A stretch of DNA of 64,000 bases from Candidatus Obscuribacterales bacterium (lineage in GTDB: Bacteria > Cyanobacteriota > Vampirovibrionia > Obscuribacterales > Obscuribacteraceae): contig JAIELX010000005.1 in NCBI GenBank assembly GCA_019752635.1, positions 124,001-188,000 on the forward strand, read 5' to 3'. The notes under the pieces were generated by a model. That model did no database searches. It was given only the letters and a program-made list of their open reading frames with translations, and was not told where the DNA came from. This document shows positions 59,493-64,000 of this stretch, in pieces. The position numbers were made by a program, and so were the translations under genes. The stretch's first letter is position 1, and the number at the start of each line of letters is the position of its first letter.

Positions 59493-60908
59493 TTACTTCA
59501 CTGGCGAGAGAACGGGTTCGATATGCTTTTCGTTTGGTGAACGCGTGCCGAGAATTTGATGGTGAATTGCAGCTGCTGCAATCTTGCCGTCTTGTACTGC
59601 TGCTACCGTGGAAGCTTCGCCCTTGCTGCGGATGCAATCGCCGCCTGCAAAGATTTTGGGATTGTCGGTGCGATTGGTGTTGAAATCGACGGCAATGTAG
59701 CCATTGTGAGTCGTTTTTACGCCCACCTTTGCCAGTGCTGCATACATATCGGTATGCTTCTTTTGACCGATAGCTTTTACGAGCATGTCGCATGGAACGA
59801 TAAACTCTGAGTCTTTCACTGGTACAGGAATTCTTCGTCCGGATTGATCCGGTTCACCAAGATCCATTCTGACGCACTTCACGCCCTCGACTTTTCCATT
59901 GCCGACCACTTCTATCGGTTGAGTCAAGAACATAAAGCTGACACCTTCGCCCATAGCAAACTGGTACTCGAAGTGGTACGCCGGCATCTCCGCTTCCGAG
60001 CGTCTGTAGATGATCGTGACGCGTTCGGAACCGAGCCTTCTGGCAATGGTGGCGCAGTCGATACCGGTATTTCCGGCGCCGATTACACAAACGCGATTGC
60101 CGAAATGAATCTGGTCCAGCTTCTTGATCTTGGTTTCCTCAATGAATTCCAATCCGTCTACTACTCCCGGCAGGTCTTCTCCGGGAATACTCATGTCGGG
60201 GACATTGCCTAGTCCCGCGCCGATGAATACCGCGTCGTATCCCTCGAGCAGTTCTTCCATCGTGACGTCAACACCAACTGCGGTGTTGGTCTTGATCTTG
60301 ACTCCCATGTCCTGAATCATTTTTACTTCCGCAAGACTTACTTCTACCGGCTCGCGGAACACAACAATGCCGTAGGTATCTAAGCCACCGGCCATTGGTT
60401 TCTTCTCAAAGCAGGTAACATCAAAGCCTAGTTTTGCCAGTTCACCGGCGCAGGATAATCCGGCCGGTCCTGTGCCGATGACGGCCACTTTATAGCCGTT
60501 TGGTTTCTGCGGGTGAAAGAACTTGAGGTTTTTCTCAGCCGCATAATCCATCGCGTATCGTTGCAGGCGACCGATCATGATCGGTTTTTCTTCGTCGTGC
60601 AGTACGCAAGCCCCCTCGCAAAGCTCCTGAACCGGGCACACGCGTGAGCATGTTGCTCCCAGTAGATTCGCCTGCAAGATGGTTCGCGCTGATCCCTTGG
60701 TATTCTCAGTCGAGATCTTTTTGATGAAGGTCGGAATATCGATATGAGTCGGACACGCCACCATACATGGTGCATCATGGCAATAGAGGCAACGATTTGC
60801 CTCCAGCACTGCTTCGCGATTACTCAGCGGCTCGTAAACTTCCTGGAATCGTTCTTCCAGGGTTAGCTCCCACTGTTTGTATTTAACTGGTTTGTAGTGT
60901 TCGGCCAT
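59493..60908 (-). CDS. preT: NAD-dependent dihydropyrimidine dehydrogenase, PreT subunit
   Basis: Electron-input subunit: oxidises NAD(P)H through FAD and passes electrons by Fe-S clusters to PreA. The 471 residues begin with a glutamate-synthase-small-subunit-like Fe-S domain (Cys40, 43, 48, 52 and Cys87, 91, 97, 101). The FAD-binding motif GTGPAG is at 145-150 and the NAD(P)H-binding motif GAGNTG at 277-282. A C-terminal FAGGDC segment closes the FAD site. The ATG at 60908 is 25 bases after the ureidopropionase stop and is preceded by AAGGAA. Together with PreA it forms the bacterial equivalent of eukaryotic dihydropyrimidine dehydrogenase. Confidence 0.96.
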   Translation of the reverse strand: MAEHYKPVKYKQWELTLEERFQEVYEPLSNREAVLEANRCLYCHDAPCMVACPTHIDIPTFIKKISTENTKGSARTILQANLLGATCSRVCPVQELCEGACVLHDEEKPIMIGRLQRYAMDYAAEKNLKFFHPQKPNGYKVAVIGTGPAGLSCAGELAKLGFDVTCFEKKPMAGGLDTYGIVVFREPVEVSLAEVKMIQDMGVKIKTNTAVGVDVTMEELLEGYDAVFIGAGLGNVPDMSIPGEDLPGVVDGLEFIEETKIKKLDQIHFGNRVCVIGAGNTGIDCATIARRLGSERVTIIYRRSEAEMPAYHFEYQFAMGEGVSFMFLTQPIEVVGNGKVEGVKCVRMDLGEPDQSGRRIPVPVKDSEFIVPCDMLVKAIGQKKHTDMYAALAKVGVKTTHNGYIAVDFNTNRTDNPKIFAGGDCIRSKGEASTVAAVQDGKIAAAAIHHQILGTRSPNEKHIEPVLSPVK

Positions 60909-60933
60909 GAACCTTATTTCCTTCCACTGAGAT

Positions 60934-61821
60934 TTAAAGCTTTACCAGTTCTTGATACGTTTCCGGACGTCTGTCGCGGTAGAACTGCCATGTGTTGCGG
61001 ACTTCTTCGATCTGGTCGAAGTTGAGATCCGTGACCAGCAGTTCTTCTTTGTCGCGCGATGCTTGCGCAAGAATTTCGCCGCGGGGGCTGCAGAAGTAGC
61101 TCGATCCGTAAAATTCGCCGATGCCCCATGGTGCTTCTGTGCCTATGCGGTTGATCGCCCCGATAAAGTATCCGTTGGCTGCTGCGTGTGCGGGTTGCTC
61201 CAGTTTCCAGAGATATTCCGACAATCCCGCTACCGTTGCCGACGGGTTGAACACGACTTCGGCACCATTGAGACCAAGAGCACGTGCGCCTTCGGGGAAA
61301 TGCCGGTCGTAGCAGATGTACACTCCAACTTTGGCATAGCGTGTTTGAAACACCGGGTAGCCCAGGTTTCCCGGACGAAAGTAGAACTTCTCCCAGAATC
61401 CGGGGTTCACTTGCGGAATATGGCTCTTACGATATTTGCCCAGGTAGGTGCCGTCGGCATCGATTACAGCGGCTGTGTTGTAATAAACACCGGTCTGCTC
61501 TCTTTCGTACATCGGTACGACAATTACCATATTGTGCTTCTTGGCCGCTTCTTGCATTGCTTTGACCGTCGGACCGTTCGGTACTTCCTCGGCCAGATGG
61601 TACCAGCAAGGATTCTGCTCGGCGCAGAAATAAGGACCGTTGAACAGTTCCTGGAAGCACAGTATCTGAACTCCCTTTCCTGCCGCTTCCTCGACCAGCT
61701 TCAAGTGCTTGTCCATCATTGCTTTTGCGATCTTGTCGATCTCCTTCGCATCGGTACCGCCGGAAGGCGGCACGACATCGTTTCGCACTTGGGTCAATCC
61801 GCAACGAACTAAGTGAGGCAT
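60934..61821 (-). CDS. Beta-ureidopropionase (N-carbamoyl-beta-alanine amidohydrolase)
   Basis: Nitrilase-superfamily amidase that releases beta-alanine, ammonia and CO2 from N-carbamoyl-beta-alanine. The catalytic triad is visible: Glu58 (CFQELFNGPYF), Lys132 (KYRKSHIPQ) and Cys170 (VYICYDRHFPEG). Length (295 residues) and the neighbouring motifs NPGFWEKFYF and RRPETY are characteristic of N-carbamoylputrescine/ureidopropionase-type nitrilases; the substrate is assigned from the operon, since the sequence alone cannot exclude N-carbamoylputrescine amidase. AGGAG lies 9 bases before the ATG. The gap to preT is 25 bases and to the aminotransferase 51 bases. Confidence 0.9.
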   Translation of the reverse strand: MPHLVRCGLTQVRNDVVPPSGGTDAKEIDKIAKAMMDKHLKLVEEAAGKGVQILCFQELFNGPYFCAEQNPCWYHLAEEVPNGPTVKAMQEAAKKHNMVIVVPMYEREQTGVYYNTAAVIDADGTYLGKYRKSHIPQVNPGFWEKFYFRPGNLGYPVFQTRYAKVGVYICYDRHFPEGARALGLNGAEVVFNPSATVAGLSEYLWKLEQPAHAAANGYFIGAINRIGTEAPWGIGEFYGSSYFCSPRGEILAQASRDKEELLVTDLNFDQIEEVRNTWQFYRDRRPETYQELVKL

Positions 61822-61872
61822 TATCTAATTCTCCTGTTCATAAAACTGTCTTTTGCGGGCTAAGCGTTCTTG

Positions 61873-63186
61873 TTACTTAGATGCGCCCACGGCGCAAACG
61901 CTTTCAAGGCCCTTGCGCATAGCGCTCAAGCAGCGATCGACGTCGTGTTTCGTAATTGTCAGCGGAGGCTTGATCCGGATGGTATTGCCATAGAGTCCGC
62001 CTTTGCCGATCACGACTTTGAGATCCTTGGCCGTTTCGACTATGCGGGCACATTCTGCCGCCATCGGTCGCTTCGTTTCCGGTTCGGCAATTTCGATGCC
62101 GACCATCAACCCTTTGCCTCGCACGTCGCCGATGATCGGGAAAGATTTCTGTAGATCCTTCAAGCCATCCATCAAATAGTCGCCTACGACTTTGGCGTTC
62201 TCCATCAATTTCTCTTCCTGGATCGTGTTGATAACGGCCAGTCCGGTCGCTGCGGAAACAGGGTTGCCTCCGAATGTATTAATGACTGCTCTTTGACATT
62301 TTGCTTCCACTGCCTTTGTCGTGATGCAGGCGCCGATTGGTAGCCCGTTGCCCAAGCCCTTGGCCATCGTCATGAAGTCCGGCTGCACGTTCCAGTTGCT
62401 GATACCGAACATGTGATTGCCCGTGCGACCGAAACCGGTCTGCACTTCGTCGGCAATGAAAAGAACTCCGTAGTTATCGAGAACCTTCTTAACTTCCTGA
62501 AAATATCCGTCGGGCGGTGTAATCGTTCCGCCTACCCCTTGAATCGGTTCGGCGATCATTACGGCCGGTTGTCCGGATGTTTGTGTTTGAATGACACGTT
62601 CGACGTCCTTGACGCACTCAAAAGAGCAATTGTCCGGCGTCTTCTTGAAGGGGCATCGATAGCAATATGCATTTTCGACAAAGCTAATTCCCGCTGCCGG
62701 CATGTTCGACGGACGATAGTTGTGATTGGCAGTGAGTGAACTGGCCAGGTGCGATTGTCCGTGGTAGCTGTGCTTCAATACCAGGACTTCGTGACGACCC
62801 GTTGCCGTTCGCGCCATCATGATTGCCGCTTCGTTGGCTTCAGTTCCGGAGTTAGTGATGTAGCTTTTACTGAGATCGCCCGGTGTTATCTGCGCCAGCT
62901 TTTCCGCCAAATCGACCATCGGTTGCGTCATGAAGATGGTAGAGGTGTGTTGCAATGTTTGCAGTTGTTTGACTGTTGCTTCCAATACTTTGGGATTGCA
63001 GTGACCGACGCTCACTGTGACGATCCCGGCAAACATATCCAGGTATTCGTTGCCTTCCTGGTCGTATAGAAATTGATTCTGACCTCGAACGAAGTGCGGA
63101 GGGTCGCTGTACAACTGTTTCATGCCGGAAATCATGTACTCATCGCGCTTCTTCTTCAATTGTTCGCGATTCAAAAGATTGCTCAC
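61873..63186 (-). CDS. Class III aminotransferase (AGXT2/beta-alanine transaminase type)
   Basis: PLP enzyme expected to move the amino group of beta-alanine to pyruvate or another keto acid, giving malonate semialdehyde. Motifs, numbered from the GTG at 63186: NSGTEANEAA (PLP phosphate loop, about 112-121), HSYHGQ, DEVQTGFGRTG (Asp246) and the PLP lysine in MAKGLGNGLPIG (Lys276). An insertion with four Cys (CYRCPF...CSFEC) resembles that of AGXT2-like bacterial enzymes. The frame continues to another GTG at 63264, but I favour 63186: GGAGG lies 5 bases upstream and the conserved part begins at once (LLNREQLKKKRDEYM). First gene of the pyrimidine-breakdown operon. Other omega-amino acids such as GABA remain possible substrates. 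Confidence 0.9.
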   Translation of the reverse strand: MSNLLNREQLKKKRDEYMISGMKQLYSDPPHFVRGQNQFLYDQEGNEYLDMFAGIVTVSVGHCNPKVLEATVKQLQTLQHTSTIFMTQPMVDLAEKLAQITPGDLSKSYITNSGTEANEAAIMMARTATGRHEVLVLKHSYHGQSHLASSLTANHNYRPSNMPAAGISFVENAYCYRCPFKKTPDNCSFECVKDVERVIQTQTSGQPAVMIAEPIQGVGGTITPPDGYFQEVKKVLDNYGVLFIADEVQTGFGRTGNHMFGISNWNVQPDFMTMAKGLGNGLPIGACITTKAVEAKCQRAVINTFGGNPVSAATGLAVINTIQEEKLMENAKVVGDYLMDGLKDLQKSFPIIGDVRGKGLMVGIEIAEPETKRPMAAECARIVETAKDLKVVIGKGGLYGNTIRIKPPLTITKHDVDRCLSAMRKGLESVCAVGASK

Positions 63187-63271
63187 GACGCCCTCCAAAT
63201 GGCTGCTGTTATTTTGAGATTCAGTGATTCCAACGGGCTGGTCGAACGATGACAAAATGCTCACGTAATCA

Positions 63272-63287
63272 GCAGGTTAGTACCTGC
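63272..63287. promoter_or_regulatory. Inverted repeat upstream of the pyrimidine-breakdown operon
   Basis: GCAGGT-TAGT-ACCTGC is a perfect 6-bp inverted repeat about 85 bases before the preferred start of the aminotransferase gene. It could be a regulator-binding site or a short hairpin in the leader. An A/T-rich stretch (63310-63345) follows on the promoter side, with TTGACG (minus strand, 63345-63350) as a possible -35, but I found no well-spaced -10. Confidence 0.3.
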
Positions 63288-63503
63288 CAAATAGGCGTTC
63301 TACCTTCACCTAAATTTACAATTGTCACCTATATAGATATACAGCGTCAACACCGACAGGTTAATGCTTGCTAAGGCTTACGCCGGGCGAAGGCATAAAT
63401 CACCTGCCGTCGACATGATATCGCATTTGGTGCCCGACGCGATGCGGTTGCCTGGCATTGGTCTGCCGCGGCGAAGATGTTGGTGATCTTTCAATCGAGT
63501 ATT

Positions 63504-63574
63504 GCGCCCGGTGCGATTCGAACGCACGACCAATCGGTTAAAAGCCGAGTGCTCTACCACTGAGCTACGGGCGC
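63504..63574 (-). tRNA. tRNA-Lys (anticodon UUU)
   Basis: The 71-base minus-strand sequence folds as a tRNA: acceptor GCGCCCG/CGGGCGC, D-arm GCTC..GAGC, anticodon loop CTTTTAA (anticodon UUU), variable loop TGGTC, T-arm GTGCG-TTCGAAT-CGCAC. The 3' CCA is not encoded (AAT follows). The first anticodon-stem pair (27-43) is C-T and unpaired, a slight irregularity. Confidence 0.95.
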
Positions 63575-63588
63575 GTGGTATGAGTGCC

Positions 63589-63618
63589 ATCCTAACAACC
63601 ATGGCGGCTTGGTGTCAA
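63589..63618 (-). promoter_or_regulatory. Promoter of tRNA-Lys
   Basis: On the minus strand a perfect -35 TTGACA (63613-63618) and a -10 TAGGAT (63589-63594) are 18 bases apart. The -10 ends 14 bases before the tRNA 5' end. Confidence 0.7.
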
Positions 63619-64000
63619 GGAAAGTGCCTGCTGGCTGTTTCAATCCCTTCGCATGCATGAAGTCATGGTGCGACGTCGTCTGCAAGCAACAGAGGACTCT
63701 TACGTCTGTCTTATTTCGGTTGCTCTAGATGTGTCGCGCTTAAGGCGATTGAGTCGTCTTGAGGACCGGCTGCGACCGGGCCGGTTGATCGTTGGGATCA
63801 GCGTCCTTCGACAAGGCGGAGCCGTAGCTGGTGATACCGCATATGGTTCACCAGAGTCAAGTCCCGAGCCGCACTGACTGCGACTATCCGCTGGTGGCGT
63901 CTGCGCGATGCTCTGGAGCAGCAAGATTCCGCTGATGTTACCAGGGGAAGTTGATTCGAAAGAAGAGCGGAACTCCTGCCGGTGCGAGCCCTCCGGCGCA
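63619..64000. other. Unassigned right edge
   Basis: About 380 bases with no gene I can support. Short frames on both strands (for example 63653-63877 plus, 63700-63924 minus) are Arg-rich, overlap each other and have no ribosome sites. A gene beginning or ending beyond the edge cannot be excluded. Confidence 0.4.

Noticed and set aside
60952..61812. Plus-strand frame of 286 codons
   Set aside because: It lies almost entirely opposite the beta-ureidopropionase gene, which has an intact catalytic triad and fits the operon.
63378..63602. Minus-strand 74-codon frame across the tRNA
   Set aside because: It is a reading of the tRNA-Lys gene itself, which folds correctly and has a strong promoter.

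Overview
The right third of the window is ordinary bacterial chromosome with compact genes. The left two thirds (1-42654, minus strand) is one unbroken reading frame that enters with a signal peptide and leaves the window still open: at least 14,218 codons of glycine/serine/threonine/alanine-rich beta-strand repeats. The organism is probably a diderm bacterium. Weak clues point to the non-photosynthetic relatives of cyanobacteria (Vampirovibrionophyceae/Melainabacteria, Obscuribacterales type): a cyanobacterial-style RRM RNA-binding protein with a glycine tail, membrane-anchored Ser/Thr kinases, and an N-terminal head that resembles repeat proteins I associate with that group. This placement is inference.

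Layout. 1-42654 (-): giant secreted repeat protein, C-terminus off the left edge. N to C it has an unusually long signal sequence, an FHA-like head, then alternating modules (four segments of nearly constant length, 3.2-3.3 kb, separated by segments of variable length), a further repeat region, and twelve tandem repeats of about 121 residues. 42999-46290 (-): a 276-residue protein, then a NarL-type histidine kinase and response regulator overlapping by ATGA; the 276-residue protein and the kinase share a sensor-like domain. 46399-50313 (+): two tandem transmembrane Ser/Thr kinases, divergent from the two-component pair. 50382-51074 (-): unknown protein. 51287-55104 (+): GT-C family membrane glycosyltransferase and an AI-2E/PerM-family membrane protein. 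55672-55959 (+): RRM protein preceded by a terminator-like hairpin. 56130-57206 (-): dihydroorotate dehydrogenase. 57373-58053 (+): DUF1963-type protein. 58144-63264 (-): four-gene operon for reductive pyrimidine breakdown. 63504-63574 (-): tRNA-Lys(UUU) with its own promoter.

How the genes fit together. The pyrimidine operon encodes PreT/PreA (uracil to dihydrouracil), beta-ureidopropionase (N-carbamoyl-beta-alanine to beta-alanine) and a class III aminotransferase (beta-alanine to malonate semialdehyde). The middle enzyme, dihydropyrimidinase, is not in the window. Two-component, Ser/Thr-kinase and glycosyltransferase genes next to the giant surface-protein gene suggest a cell-surface neighbourhood, but no functional link can be proved from sequence alone.
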